Numbered from the stretch's first letter, positions 45,727 to 54,379 are shown. The stretch: 64,000 nucleotides of DNA from Kangiella sp. (GCA_028284185.1 JANQSG010000021.1:124001-188000); one strand, 5' to 3'. Notes: generated by a model not told the origin, from the sequence alone. Translations and numbers: made by a program.

Positions 45727-45813
45727 ATGATTAGAATATTAATTCCAAACACCGTAAAACCAGGGTATCCAGCTGCTCCCTATAGCTTGTTGTGCGGGAT
45801 TGATTTCTATTGA
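45727..45813 (+). CDS. candidate proline-containing leader peptide of proBA
   Basis: A 28-codon ORF reading MIRILIPNTVKPGYPAAPY and then SLLCGIDFY-stop, with Pro at codons 7, 12, 15 and 18. It lies between a TTGACA promoter and a terminator that precedes proB. The codons for Cys23-Gly24 form the first strand of an antiterminator, and the stop codon (45811-45813) lies in its loop. The ribosome site is weak (AGG only three bases before ATG). No homologue is known to me; the case rests on the architecture described in the attenuator entry. It is too short for ordinary gene calling. Confidence 0.45.
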   Translation: MIRILIPNTVKPGYPAAPYSLLCGIDFY

Positions 45814-45866
45814 CTGTAAACTTTACTTTCTTAGAAAACCCGCAAAACTCACTAGCGGGTTTTTTT
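45793..45866 (+). promoter_or_regulatory. proBA transcription attenuator (mutually exclusive hairpins)
   Basis: Strand 2 is TGCGGG-ATTGA-TTTCTA (45793-45809), strand 3 is TAGAAA-A-CCCGC (45832-45843), and strand 4 is GCGGGTTTT (45855-45863). Strands 2:3 pair over 12 bp in two blocks (antiterminator); strands 3:4 pair as AAAACCCGC/GCGGGTTTT followed by seven T (terminator), 38 bases before the proB start. A ribosome held at the Pro codons would leave strand 2 free; one reaching the stop codon would cover it. This is the trp/his logic applied to proline. The terminator itself is certain, the switch inferred. Confidence 0.6.
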
Positions 45867-45903
45867 ATGGCTAATTTTATGGCCAATAACAATGGAACAA
45901 CAA

Positions 45904-46692
45904 ATGAATCGATTAGATTTAAGCAATTACAAAAAAATTGTGTTAAAAGTTGGTTCGGCTTTGGTCGCCCCTGATGGTAAGTCCTGTTCCGTCGAATATT
46001 GCTTGCCAATAGCCCATTTTATAAAAAAATGCCGCAAGCAAGGCATTGAATTGGTACTAGTATCATCTGGTGCAGTAGCTGCTGGCTATAATAAATTAAA
46101 GCCTGATAATCATGCCCTGAGCATAAAAGAAAAACAGGCATTAGCGGCAGTTGGCCAATCTATAGTGATTAATCACTGGCAGCGCTTTTTTGATTCAAGC
46201 GTAGCACAGGTACTACTCACGCATGATGATCTGGCTCAAAACAACCGTTTTACCAATGCAAAAAACACCATAAAAATGCTACATAGCCTCGCTGTTCTGC
46301 CCATTGTTAATGAAAACGATACGGTAGCTATTGAAGAGTTAAAAGTTGGTGATAATGATAACCTAGCTGCAGAAGTGGCAGTTTTGATTGATGCTGATTT
46401 ATTAATAATATTTAGTGATATCAATGGTTTATATGACGATAACCCTAACACTAATCCCAATGCTAGCTTAATCAAAGAAGTAAAGCAGCTTGACGCTAAT
46501 ATCCAGTCTATGGCCAAAGACAGCGATAATCCACAAGCTACCGGTGGTATGAAAACCAAATTACAGGCAGCTTTAACTGCCACTAATAAGGCAATTGATA
46601 CCATTATTTGTAATGGTAAAAATGAAAGTTATATGAAGCTGTTTGATGGTGAAAATCCTGGAACCTGGATCGTCAGCTCCAAGTCCATTTAA
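45904..46692 (+). CDS. proB: glutamate 5-kinase, short form without PUA domain
   Basis: Phosphorylates glutamate in the first step of proline synthesis. The amino-acid kinase domain is complete: KIVLKVGSALV, ELVLVSSGAVAAGYNKL, VLLTHDDLAQNNRFTNAKNT, VPIVNENDTVA in the form LPIVNENDTVAIEELKVGDND, and DNPQATGGMKTKLQAA. At 262 residues it lacks the C-terminal PUA domain found in the roughly 367-residue enterobacterial enzyme. Start set at the second ATG (45904, GGA seven bases upstream); the first at 45892 would add four residues. 12 bp before proA and behind an attenuator-like leader. Confidence 0.94.
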   Translation: MNRLDLSNYKKIVLKVGSALVAPDGKSCSVEYCLPIAHFIKKCRKQGIELVLVSSGAVAAGYNKLKPDNHALSIKEKQALAAVGQSIVINHWQRFFDSSVAQVLLTHDDLAQNNRFTNAKNTIKMLHSLAVLPIVNENDTVAIEELKVGDNDNLAAEVAVLIDADLLIIFSDINGLYDDNPNTNPNASLIKEVKQLDANIQSMAKDSDNPQATGGMKTKLQAALTATNKAIDTIICNGKNESYMKLFDGENPGTWIVSSKSI

Positions 46693-46704
46693 ATCGAGAT
46701 AATT

Positions 46705-47970
46705 ATGAATAGTTCAGCACTTTATGCCATGACCAAAGCTGCTAAAACTGCCTCTTTACAGTTAGCAAAGCTTAATAGCACGCAAAAAAATAACGTTTTA
46801 ACCTTAATGGCCAAGCAACTCAAAAAAAACCAAGCAGAAATTATTGCCGCTAACAATAAAGATATAGTAAAAGCAAAAACTGATGGGCTGTCAGCAGCCA
46901 TGATTGATCGTTTATTGCTCGACAAGTCGCGCATCGAACAGATGATTGATTCCTTATACAATGTGATTAATTTAACAGATCCTATTGGTGAAACCAGTAG
47001 CAGCCAAATCCGACCCAATGGTATCCGTGTTTGCAAAATGCGCATTCCTCTTGGTGTCATATTAATGATCTACGAATCACGTCCCAATGTGGCAGTAGAG
47101 GCTGCTGCATTAGCCTTTAAGTCTGGCAATACCATCATCTTACGTGGTGGTAAAGAAGCTTTTTATTCCAATCAAGCTATTACTAAAAACTGGCATTTAG
47201 CGCTAACACAAGCAAAATATTCCACTAATATGATCAATATGGTGCCAATTCAAGAACATAGCGCTATTGGTGAGCTGTTGAATTTTAGTGATACCATTGA
47301 TTTGGTCATCCCAAGAGGCGGCGAACGCTTGATCCGTATGGTTACTGAAAACAGTAAAATTCCTGTTATTCAACACTTTAAAGGGGTCTGTCATCTTTAT
47401 GTGGATAAAGATGCCGATCTAAAAAAAGCACTGGATTTATTGATCGATGGCAAAATATCAAGACCAGGAGTTTGTAATTCCCTGGAAACATTAATTGTCC
47501 ATAAAAATATAGCCAAAGCATTTTTGGCTAAAGTTGAAAAAGTAGCTACTCAATATAAAGTTGGAGTTAAAATAAACTCTTTAGGACAGAGTTTATTAAG
47601 TAGCACAGAATTAGCCACCGATGAAGATTATGCAACAGAATACTTGAGTTTAAATATTAATATCAAAGTGGTTAACTCTTATCAGGAAGCCATCGATCAT
47701 ATTTATCGATTTAGCTCAGATCATACCGAAGTCATCGTGACTGAAAACTTGGATAGAGCTAACGATTTTATTAATCAAATCAATTCTTCAGTAGTTATGG
47801 TTAACGCCTCCTCCCGCTTTTCCGACGGCGGTGAATTAGGGTTGGGCGCCGAAATCGGCATTTCTACCAGTAAACTACATGCCTACGGGCCAATGGGTCT
47901 ATACCAATTAACTACTGAAAAATTCGTAGTTATGGGGCAAGGACAAATCCGGCATCCTGAGTTGCAGTAA
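46705..47970 (+). CDS. proA: gamma-glutamyl phosphate reductase
   Basis: NADPH-dependent reduction of glutamyl-5-phosphate to glutamate semialdehyde, second step of proline synthesis. The 421-residue protein shows the ALDH-like fold with IPLGVILMIYESRPNVAVEAA, NTIILRGGKEAFYSN, LVIPRGGERLIRMV, and the catalytic Cys in SRPGVCNSLETLIVH. NASSRFSDGGELGLGAEIGIST is the C-terminal signature. Second gene of proBA, ending at a bidirectional terminator shared with the tRNA on the other strand. Confidence 0.98.
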   Translation: MNSSALYAMTKAAKTASLQLAKLNSTQKNNVLTLMAKQLKKNQAEIIAANNKDIVKAKTDGLSAAMIDRLLLDKSRIEQMIDSLYNVINLTDPIGETSSSQIRPNGIRVCKMRIPLGVILMIYESRPNVAVEAAALAFKSGNTIILRGGKEAFYSNQAITKNWHLALTQAKYSTNMINMVPIQEHSAIGELLNFSDTIDLVIPRGGERLIRMVTENSKIPVIQHFKGVCHLYVDKDADLKKALDLLIDGKISRPGVCNSLETLIVHKNIAKAFLAKVEKVATQYKVGVKINSLGQSLLSSTELATDEDYATEYLSLNINIKVVNSYQEAIDHIYRFSSDHTEVIVTENLDRANDFINQINSSVVMVNASSRFSDGGELGLGAEIGISTSKLHAYGPMGLYQLTTEKFVVMGQGQIRHPELQ

Positions 47971-47987
47971 TAAAATTTAAAGCATAA

Positions 47988-48026
47988 AAAAAACCGCTAA
48001 ACTCTTTATATAAGTTAGCGGTTTTT
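47988..48026. terminator. bidirectional terminator between proA and tRNA-Lys
   Basis: Stem AACCGCTAA-A-CT / AGTTAGCGGTT with one bulged A. T-runs stand on both sides: five T for proA on the plus strand and eight for the tRNA transcript on the minus strand. Confidence 0.9.
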
Positions 48027-48033
48027 CAAATAT

Positions 48034-48109
48034 TGGTGGGTTGCACAGGAATCGAACCTGTGACCACCTGATTAAAAGTCAGATGCTCTACCGACTGAGC
48101 TAGCAACCC
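48034..48109 (-). tRNA. tRNA-Lys (anticodon UUU)
   Basis: A 76-nt cloverleaf on the minus strand with acceptor GGGTTGC/GCAACCC, D-arm AGCTCAGTCGGTAGAGC, anticodon stem-loop CTGACTTTTAATCAG with TTT, and T-arm CACAGGTTCGAATCCTGTG. CCA is encoded. It closely resembles the Escherichia coli tRNA-Lys. Confidence 0.98.
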
Positions 48110-48174
48110 ACTGTTTTTTCAAGAGATTTTTAAAGCTTCTTAAGCTTTCGAGTATCAATCTCGTTGAGGCGTGT

Positions 48175-48202
48175 ATAATACTGTTTTTAGCAGAAAATAC
48201 AA
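48175..48202 (-). promoter_or_regulatory. promoter of tRNA-Lys
   Basis: On the minus strand TTGTAT (48202-48197), 16-bp spacer, TATTAT (48180-48175), followed by a GC-rich discriminator ACACGCC as in stringently controlled stable-RNA promoters. The 5' leader of about 60 nt includes the small hairpin AAAGCTT/AAGCTTT (48132-48148). Confidence 0.65.
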
Positions 48203-48236
48203 GCCTAAATTAATAAATTATTAAGCTTTTTTGGAC

Positions 48237-48431
48237 TTACTCAACTTCCTCAATCCATGCCATTTGAATGGCCTCTAAAATTCGCTCGCCACAGCGATTA
48301 GGGGAATCTTCAAATCCCTTTAACTGTGTAACCATATTCCTTAAATCCACAAAATTAATACTCTTTGGATCAATATCAGGATGGGCTTCATAAAGCTCAA
48401 TGGCAATATCTAACGAATCTGTCCATTTCAT
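48237..48431 (-). CDS. iscX: Fe-S cluster assembly protein IscX
   Basis: A small acidic 64-residue protein: MKWTDSLDIAIELYEAHPDI, then DPKSINFVDLRNMVTQLKGF, DSPNRCGERILEAIQMAWIEE. This is the full IscX (YfhJ) sequence pattern. IscX binds IscS and iron and tunes cluster assembly. It is the last gene of the isc operon, separated from fdx by 152 bp that contain a nested hairpin. Confidence 0.96.
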   Translation of the reverse strand: MKWTDSLDIAIELYEAHPDIDPKSINFVDLRNMVTQLKGFEDSPNRCGERILEAIQMAWIEEVE

Positions 48432-48495
48432 TATATTTCTCCAAAGTTGATTTAAGTCTAAATTAACGTTTTAACTAAGACTAGACAAGGCATTG

Positions 48496-48549
48496 AATCA
48501 TTTCTTTTGACGGACTTTACAGTTAGTAAATGACGAAAAAGAAATGATT
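48496..48549 (-). repeat. nested hairpin element A in the isc operon (fdx-iscX)
   Basis: Outer arms AATCATTTCTTTT/AAAAGAAATGATT (13 bp, perfect; 48496-48508 with 48537-48549) enclose GACGGAC, an inner stem TTTAC-AGTTA-GTAAA (48516-48530) and TGACG. The same plan occurs between iscA and hscB at 51549-51610. No T-run follows, so it is not a plain terminator. Confidence 0.8.
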
Positions 48550-48583
48550 TGATAACACAGTATAGTCAACGATAAAACACTAA

Positions 48584-48922
48584 TTAATGATTCTCTTTCG
48601 CGTGATTCAAAGTGTATTTGGGTATGTCGACGATTAAATCTTCATTAGCAACAACGGCCTGGCAACTTAAACGAGACTCTGGCTCTAAGCCCCAGGCTTT
48701 ATCCAGCATATCATCTTCTAATTCATCGCTTTCTTCAAGCGAATCAAAACCTTCCCGCACTACCACATGGCAAGTGGTACAGGCACAGGACATTTCACAA
48801 GCATGCTCGATATCAATATCATTTTGTTTAGCCGCTTCCAGAATGGTTTGCCCCTCTTCAGCTTCAACTACCGCACCTTCAGGGCATAATTCTTCATTCG
48901 GTAAAAATACAATTTTTGGCAT
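48584..48922 (-). CDS. fdx: ISC-system [2Fe-2S] ferredoxin
   Basis: A 112-residue adrenodoxin-type ferredoxin that donates electrons during cluster assembly. Cluster ligands are in CEMSCACTTCHVVV and SRLSCQAVV. EGQTILEAAKQNDIDIEHAC precedes them as in all Isc ferredoxins. The start is the ATG at 48922, with AAAGAG about seven bases upstream, giving MPKIVFLPNEELCPEG; a GTG just before it is not needed. 30 bp after hscA. Confidence 0.97.
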   Translation of the reverse strand: MPKIVFLPNEELCPEGAVVEAEEGQTILEAAKQNDIDIEHACEMSCACTTCHVVVREGFDSLEESDELEDDMLDKAWGLEPESRLSCQAVVANEDLIVDIPKYTLNHAKENH

Positions 48923-48952
48923 CACTTTACTCTTTAACTAAACAAGACCAGC

Positions 48953-50818
48953 TTATAACTCATCAACTTCACTACCTACTAAAGCTTTGGCAATACTGGC
49001 ATCCATTCGCCTTGAAGCAAATTCTTGGCTATTGGTATCAACTACTTTAATTGCTTCCTCAATAGCATTTATATCGGTGCCTTGAGCAATAATTTCAAGC
49101 TGTCTAAGCGCTGATTCAATAGCTGCAAACTCCTGTTCGCTCAATAACTGCTGGCCATTGTCCTGCAAAGCGGCTCGAACGGCTTCAATCACCCTGCTTG
49201 CTTCAACCTGTTGTTCCCGAAGCATACGCAATTGCATATCACCCTCAGCTTTTTCAATCGAGTTTTTCAACATTTCAGTGACTTGACTATCGGTTAAACC
49301 ATAAGAGGGTTTTACCTGGATCTCAGCTTGCACACCTGAGGTAGTTTCTTCAGCCATAACATTAAGCAAACCATCAGCATCCACCTGATAAGTCACTTTA
49401 ATACGTGTCGCGCCAGCCACCATTGGCGGAATGCCACGCAATTCAAAATGCGCTAAAGAACGGCAATCATCGACAAGCTCACGCTCACCCTGTACCACAT
49501 GAATAGCCATAGCAGTTTGGCCATCTTTAAAAGTAGTAAACTCTTGTGCTCTTGCGATAGGAATTGGTGTATTTCTAGGAATGATTTTCTCTACCAAGCC
49601 GCCCATAGTTTCTACACCTAATGATAAAGGCAAAACATCAAGCAACAACAATTGATCATTAGACTTATTACCGATCAAAATATCGGCTTGAATTGCAGCA
49701 CCAATGGCAACTACTCGATCAGGATCAATACTGGTGAGGGGTTTCTGCTTAAAATAATCAGCAACTTTTTGCTGCACTAATGGCACCCGTGTAGAGCCAC
49801 CGACCATCACAATTTCTCTAATATCTGCAAATTTTAAAGTTGCATCTTTAATGGTTCTGCGACAAGCTAATAAGGTCTTGTCAATGATTGGTGCCATTAA
49901 TTCATTGATTTGCTCACGACTAATTTGCCCATCCCAATTCATAAAATGAACATCAATCAACTCATGCTCTGTTAACAACTCTTTAACTTCTCGTGCTTTT
50001 AGCATTGCCATCTGATGAGCTTGACGATCTGCTGCATCGACTTCTGCTTGTTCAACTAAGTAACTTGCAATAGCACGATCAAAATCATCACCACCAAGCG
50101 CAGAATCACCACCAGTAGCCAACACCTCATAAACGCCCTTTTCCAGACGTAAAATCGAAATATCAAAAGTACCGCCACCTAAATCATAAATGGCATGGAT
50201 ACCTTCATTACCAGTATCTAAACCATAAGCTACAGCAGCAGCAGTCGGTTCATTTAATAATCGCAAGACATTTAAACCCGCTAATTGGGCCGCATCTTTA
50301 GTAGCTTGGCGTTGAGCATCATCAAAATAGGCAGGTACAGTAATAACCACGCCGCCTAATGAATCGCCCTCTGGAATACCCAGAGCACTTTCAGCTCGAT
50401 GAGCTAACACCTTCAAAATTTCCGCAGAAATTTCAATAGGGTTTCTAATTTGATCAAAAATCTGAATCGCTGGCATGCCAATACCGGAGGCGGTTAATTG
50501 ATTAGCCGTAAACTCTTTAATAGTTTGCACATCTGCTAAACCACGCCCCATTAAGCGCTTAACAGAGCTGACTGTATTTGCCGGATCACTACATTGAAAT
50601 ATTTTTGCAGAATAACCAACTGATACTGTTCCATCTTTGGCGTAATGAACAATTGATGGCAATAGATGATTGCCCTTTAGATCTGGCAAAGTCTCAGCCA
50701 CACCACTACGTACAGTGGCGATCAATGAATTAGTAGTACCAAGATCAATACCTGCAGCATATTTATGTTCGTGCGGCTTGGTTGATTGCCCTGGTTCAGC
50801 GATTTGTAATAAGGCCAT
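48953..50818 (-). CDS. hscA: Hsp70-type chaperone HscA
   Basis: The 621-residue specialised Hsp70 that, with HscB, releases clusters from IscU. The ATPase domain has [53 protein letters not shown] and [14 protein letters not shown]. The substrate-binding domain starts near [20 protein letters not shown]. The partner motif LPPVK is present in IscU of this operon. 23 bp after hscB. Complete and normal. Confidence 0.97.
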   Translation of the reverse strand: MALLQIAEPGQSTKPHEHKYAAGIDLGTTNSLIATVRSGVAETLPDLKGNHLLPSIVHYAKDGTVSVGYSAKIFQCSDPANTVSSVKRLMGRGLADVQTIKEFTANQLTASGIGMPAIQIFDQIRNPIEISAEILKVLAHRAESALGIPEGDSLGGVVITVPAYFDDAQRQATKDAAQLAGLNVLRLLNEPTAAAVAYGLDTGNEGIHAIYDLGGGTFDISILRLEKGVYEVLATGGDSALGGDDFDRAIASYLVEQAEVDAADRQAHQMAMLKAREVKELLTEHELIDVHFMNWDGQISREQINELMAPIIDKTLLACRRTIKDATLKFADIREIVMVGGSTRVPLVQQKVADYFKQKPLTSIDPDRVVAIGAAIQADILIGNKSNDQLLLLDVLPLSLGVETMGGLVEKIIPRNTPIPIARAQEFTTFKDGQTAMAIHVVQGERELVDDCRSLAHFELRGIPPMVAGATRIKVTYQVDADGLLNVMAEETTSGVQAEIQVKPSYGLTDSQVTEMLKNSIEKAEGDMQLRMLREQQVEASRVIEAVRAALQDNGQQLLSEQEFAAIESALRQLEIIAQGTDINAIEEAIKVVDTNSQEFASRRMDASIAKALVGSEVDEL

Positions 50819-50841
50819 AGGCTTTTATATTCTTTAAAAAT

Positions 50842-51375
50842 CTAACCCAGTATTTTTTCTTCTGCTGCTTCAATATCAATTAAAGTCTTGCGCAAAAATT
50901 GTAGCTTGTAAATTTCAGCCAGAATTTTATCAGATTCGAGCTCTTGATTCTCACCTTCTTGTTGAAAGAAATCATTAATTACAGCAATTTGCTGCTCTTG
51001 CATTGACTCAATTTGTTCCGCAAAACTCATTAAACCATTCATGTCCTTTTTAACGGATAAATTTTCCAGTTCTTCGCGCAGCTCTAATTGCTGCATTAGG
51101 AACATAGGATCTTTAACCGTAACTTCACCGCTACTATCAACACCGGTTCTTAATTGCAACAAAGCCTGAGCACGTCTTACTGGGCTTTTAAGAACCCCAT
51201 AGGCATCATTAATTTGAGTGGTTTTTTGCATTGCTGCTAACTGTTCTTGATCACTACTTGATACAAAACGATCAGGATGCACAGTCTGCAACATATCCCG
51301 CAATTTCTGTGAAAGCTCCTGCTCATTTAATAAAAAATTCGGCTCAAGGCCGAATAGCTCAAATGGATTCTTCAA
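50842..51375 (-). CDS. hscB: J-domain co-chaperone HscB
   Basis: Delivers IscU to HscA. The J domain carries the HPD motif in LQTVHPDRFVSSS, and a C-terminal three-helix domain follows. I place the start at TTG 51375, giving MKNPFELFGLEPNF (177 residues), because family members start with NPFELFGL and AAGAG lies seven bases upstream. An in-frame ATG at 51405 would add ten residues, but it lies inside the right edge of a palindromic repeat and has no ribosome site. Total length with that start would be 187. Confidence 0.95.
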   Translation of the reverse strand: MKNPFELFGLEPNFLLNEQELSQKLRDMLQTVHPDRFVSSSDQEQLAAMQKTTQINDAYGVLKSPVRRAQALLQLRTGVDSSGEVTVKDPMFLMQQLELREELENLSVKKDMNGLMSFAEQIESMQEQQIAVINDFFQQEGENQELESDKILAEIYKLQFLRKTLIDIEAAEEKILG

Positions 51376-51400
51376 ATCGATACTCTTATTACCATTTTGT

Positions 51401-51485
51401 GTCATCCTGACGGAAGTCAGGATCTTTCAACAACAACTCAGCTGCCTTTACAAGGTTGCTACGTCGCTGCGCTCCTCGCAATGAC
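51401..51485. repeat. palindromic repeat between iscA and hscB
   Basis: Left end GTCATCCTGACGGAAGTCAG-GATC is a hairpin (51401-51424). The right end reads GCGCTCCTCGCAATGAC (51469-51485), so the borders GTCAT/ATGAC are inverted repeats. It abuts the hscB coding region and overlaps its possible upstream ATG. Confidence 0.7.
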
Positions 51486-51548
51486 GATAATTTATATGAA
51501 GTCGCTTACAAAATTATTTAGTGAGGAAAAATTGCATTAGTTCTAGGC

Positions 51549-51610
51549 AAATTGAAATTATTGTGACGGGAGTTTGTAAATAACAAATGACCAAACAATC
51601 ATTTCAATTT
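51549..51610 (-). repeat. nested hairpin element B in the isc operon (iscA-hscB)
   Basis: Outer arms AAATTGAAAT-T-ATTGT and ACAAT-C-ATTTCAATTT (51549-51564 with 51595-51610, one mismatch) enclose GACGGGAG, an inner stem TTTGT-AAATA-ACAAA (51573-51587) and TGACCAA. Same plan as element A at 48496-48549: GACGG, a 5-bp inner stem with a 5-base loop, TGAC. Confidence 0.8.
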
Positions 51611-51636
51611 AACAACGAAATAACCAATTTTAACCA

Positions 51637-51960
51637 CTAAACAGTAAAACTCTCGCCGCAGCCACACTCACCTTTAACATTAGGGTTGGTGAACTCAAAC
51701 CCTTCGTTAAGACCTTCTTTCTTAAACTCCAAGTGCGTGCCTTCTAAATACACTTTACTCTTGGCATCAACAATAATTTTAATGCCTTTATCTTCAAATA
51801 CTTCATCGTCTTCATTAAGTTCATCAACGAACTCAAGTACATAGGCCAAACCAGAGCAACCCGTCGTGGTTACGCCCAAACGCAAACCAAGCCCCTTGCC
51901 ACGACTAGCCAAAAAGTTCTTAACCCGTTCCGCAGCAGCTTCTGATAAGGTAATTGCCAT
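51637..51960 (-). CDS. iscA: iron-sulfur cluster assembly protein IscA
   Basis: A 107-residue A-type carrier. The three conserved Cys are present in [13 protein letters not shown] and [10 protein letters not shown] at the C-terminus. It accepts iron or clusters and passes them to apoproteins. 24 bp after iscU. The next gene hscB is 261 bp away (to its TTG start) because of a palindromic repeat and a nested hairpin. Confidence 0.97.
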   Translation of the reverse strand: MAITLSEAAAERVKNFLASRGKGLGLRLGVTTTGCSGLAYVLEFVDELNEDDEVFEDKGIKIIVDAKSKVYLEGTHLEFKKEGLNEGFEFTNPNVKGECGCGESFTV

Positions 51961-51984
51961 TAGTTTTCTCTGCTTAGCCCTGCT

Positions 51985-52368
51985 TTATTTATCTTGCTTT
52001 TCTTTGTAATCAGTTACCGCCGCTTTAATCGCATCTTCTGCCAATACCGAACAATGAATTTTCACTGGTGGCAATGCTAACTCTTCAGCAATGTCAGTAT
52101 TTTTGATTTCTTGCGCTTCGTCGATGCTTTTACCTTTAACCCATTCAGTGATTAAAGAACTCGATGCAATCGCCGAACCACAGCCATAAGTTTTAAACTT
52201 AGCATCTTCGATAATACCGTCTTCGCTAACTTTTATTTGCAGCTTCATGACGTCACCACAAGCTGGTGCGCCTACCATGCCAGTACCAACGCCTTCTTCT
52301 TCCTTATCAAAAGAACCAACGTTGCGTGGGTTTTCATAATGGTCAATTACTTTTTCGCTATATGCCAT
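51985..52368 (-). CDS. iscU: iron-sulfur cluster scaffold IscU
   Basis: The 127-residue scaffold on which IscS-derived sulfur and iron form a [2Fe-2S] cluster. Ligand Cys in GAPACGDVMKLQI, YGCGSAIASSS and KIHCSVLAEDA, the conserved Asp in the first of these, and the HscA-binding motif LPPVK. GGAG precedes the ATG by seven bases. 31 bp after iscS. Confidence 0.98.
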   Translation of the reverse strand: MAYSEKVIDHYENPRNVGSFDKEEEGVGTGMVGAPACGDVMKLQIKVSEDGIIEDAKFKTYGCGSAIASSSLITEWVKGKSIDEAQEIKNTDIAEELALPPVKIHCSVLAEDAIKAAVTDYKEKQDK

Positions 52369-52399
52369 AATAAGTCTCCTGTTCTTTCACAAGAACCGA

Positions 52400-53614
52400 T
52401 TAATGAGCTGTCCACTCAACTTGTGATAAGTCGATACCATCTTTGTACATATCCCAAAGTGGCGACAACTCACGCAAACGGCCAATGCCGTCATTAATTT
52501 GTGTTAAGGCGTAATCCACTTCTTCTTCAGTGGTAAAACGACCGATAGTAAAACGAATCGAACTATGTGCCAATTCATCGTCTCGACCTAATGCTCTTAA
52601 TACATAAGATGGTTCCAAACTGGCCGAAGTACAAGCAGATCCTGAAGAAACTGCCAAATCTTTAAGCGCCATAATTAAAGACTCACCTTCAACAAAGTTA
52701 AAGCTGATATTGATAATACCTGCAACACGTTGGATTTCATGGCCATTGAGATAGACTTCCTCCATATCTTTAACACCATTCCATAGACGCTCACGCAATT
52801 TGATAATACGCGCATTATCTTTTTCCATATCTTCTTTGGCGATACGGGCGGCTTCGCCCATACCCACGATTTGATGCGTCGCCAAAGTACCAGAACGCAT
52901 GCCACGCTCATGACCACCGCCATGCATTTGCGCTTCAATCCGCACACGAGGCTTACGACGAACGTATAAAACGCCAATACCCTTAGGACCATACATTTTA
53001 TGGCCAGAAATCGACATCAAATCGACTTTTGTTTTAGTAACATCAATCGATAATTTGCCAGCAGATTGCGCTGCATCCACATGAAACATGATTTTACGCG
53101 CGCGGCACATCTCACCAATCGCATCAATATCCTGAACCACACCAGTTTCGTTATTCACATGCATCACGCTCACTAAAACCGTATCGTCACGCATCGCCGC
53201 CTCTAAGGCCTCTAAATCCAATAAGCCATCTTCTTGTACGTCCATATAGGTTACTTCATAACCTTCGCGTTCAAGCTGACGTGCCGTATCTAAAACCGCT
53301 TTATGCTCAGTTTTAACGGTAATGATATGTTTGCCTTTCTTTTGGTAGAAATGAGCAATGCCTTTTATCGCTAGATTGTCCGACTCTGTGGCACCCGATG
53401 TCCAAACAATTTCACGAGGATCAGCACCAATCAAATCAGCAACATGCGCACGCGCATCATCAACCGCTTCTTCTGCCGCCCAGCCAAATTTATGCGAACG
53501 TGACGCAGGATTACCATAAATCCCTTCAACGCCCATATATTGAACCATCTTCTCTACAACACGCGGATCGATTGGCGTGGTTGCAGCATAATCAAAATAG
53601 ATGGGTAATTTCAT
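52400..53614 (-). CDS. iscS: cysteine desulfurase IscS
   Basis: A 404-residue PLP enzyme that turns Cys into Ala and a persulfide for Fe-S clusters and tRNA thiolation. [13 protein letters not shown] and [12 protein letters not shown] are PLP-site motifs, [18 protein letters not shown] holds the PLP Lys, and [17 protein letters not shown] holds the mobile-loop Cys. The C-terminus ([21 protein letters not shown]) is the IscU-binding tail. AAGAGAAG precedes the ATG. The gap to iscR is 230 bp and filled by palindromic repeats. Confidence 0.98.
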   Translation of the reverse strand: MKLPIYFDYAATTPIDPRVVEKMVQYMGVEGIYGNPASRSHKFGWAAEEAVDDARAHVADLIGADPREIVWTSGATESDNLAIKGIAHFYQKKGKHIITVKTEHKAVLDTARQLEREGYEVTYMDVQEDGLLDLEALEAAMRDDTVLVSVMHVNNETGVVQDIDAIGEMCRARKIMFHVDAAQSAGKLSIDVTKTKVDLMSISGHKMYGPKGIGVLYVRRKPRVRIEAQMHGGGHERGMRSGTLATHQIVGMGEAARIAKEDMEKDNARIIKLRERLWNGVKDMEEVYLNGHEIQRVAGIINISFNFVEGESLIMALKDLAVSSGSACTSASLEPSYVLRALGRDDELAHSSIRFTIGRFTTEEEVDYALTQINDGIGRLRELSPLWDMYKDGIDLSQVEWTAH

Positions 53615-53646
53615 TTTCTTCTCTTCACTTCAAAATTTAAAAACTT

Positions 53647-53833
53647 GTCCTGACGCCCCTAAAGGGATTCTCAAAGGTCAAAAGTCAGGATCTCATAAAA
53701 ACACTTCGGTCGCCTTCACGAGATTCCTGCTTTCGCAGGAAATAATACAATTCTTGTCATCCCAAACTTGATTTGGGATCTCGTATCAACAATTCAATCG
53801 CCGATAGATGATCCTGACTTTCGTCAGGATGAC
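53647..53833. repeat. cluster of palindromic repeats between iscR and iscS
   Basis: Four mini-palindromes: TCCTGAC...GTCAGGA (53648-53691), TTCCTGCTTTCGCAGGAA (53724-53741), ATCCCAAACTTGATTTGGGAT (53759-53779) and ATCCTGACTTTCGTCAGGAT followed by GAC (53811-53833). The last is followed by the hairpin GACACC-TTAC-GGTGTC (53831-53846), which runs into the iscR stop codon. All are members of the dispersed family seen elsewhere in the window. Confidence 0.75.
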
Positions 53834-53844
53834 ACCTTACGGTG

Positions 53845-54324
53845 TCAACTTAAAAAAATTAGCTCTTCTTCGCTAATTTTCATCTCATTTGCAGCATCTT
53901 GGCGATCAGCCACACGTTTAACAAAACGCCGCTCAACCACCTGCTCCAAACTAATGCCACTTAAAAACTGATAAATTTGGTCGGATAATTCCGCCCATAG
54001 CTGATGAGACAAACAATGCTCACCATCCTGACAGCCACCCTTGCCTTTACAACGAGTCGCGTCAATCTGTTCATTCACCGCCAAAACCACGTCTGCGATA
54101 GTAATATGATTCGCAGAACGCTGCAGTTCATAACCACCGCCAGGGCCACGAATACTATCCACTAAATTCGCTTTACGCAACTTAGAAAACAGCTGTTCTA
54201 GGTAAGATAAGGATATATCCTGACGCCCCGAAATTTCAGACAAACTAATAGGCCCACTTCCAGAATGAAGCGCTAAATCAAGCATTGCTGTCACCGCATA
54301 ACGGCCCTTTGTACTTAATTTCAT
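53845..54324 (-). CDS. iscR: Fe-S cluster regulator IscR
   Basis: A 159-residue Rrf2-family repressor. The winged helix is [19 protein letters not shown] through [20 protein letters not shown], and the cluster-binding Cys are in [19 protein letters not shown] (Cys 92, 98, 104 by family numbering). With a [2Fe-2S] cluster it represses the isc operon; the promoter just upstream carries a matching site. First gene of iscRSUA-hscBA-fdx-iscX. Confidence 0.97.
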   Translation of the reverse strand: MKLSTKGRYAVTAMLDLALHSGSGPISLSEISGRQDISLSYLEQLFSKLRKANLVDSIRGPGGGYELQRSANHITIADVVLAVNEQIDATRCKGKGGCQDGEHCLSHQLWAELSDQIYQFLSGISLEQVVERRFVKRVADRQDAANEMKISEEELIFLS

Positions 54325-54379
54325 GATTAGCTATCGTTTGGGTTAGAAAAACTAAAACAAAGTGGATTTCAATACCAGA

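Noticed and set aside
45731-46009. Minus-strand open frame over the proB leader and start
   Set aside because: It is antisense to the terminator and proB, with basic, low-quality composition. The plus-strand leader peptide explains the region better.
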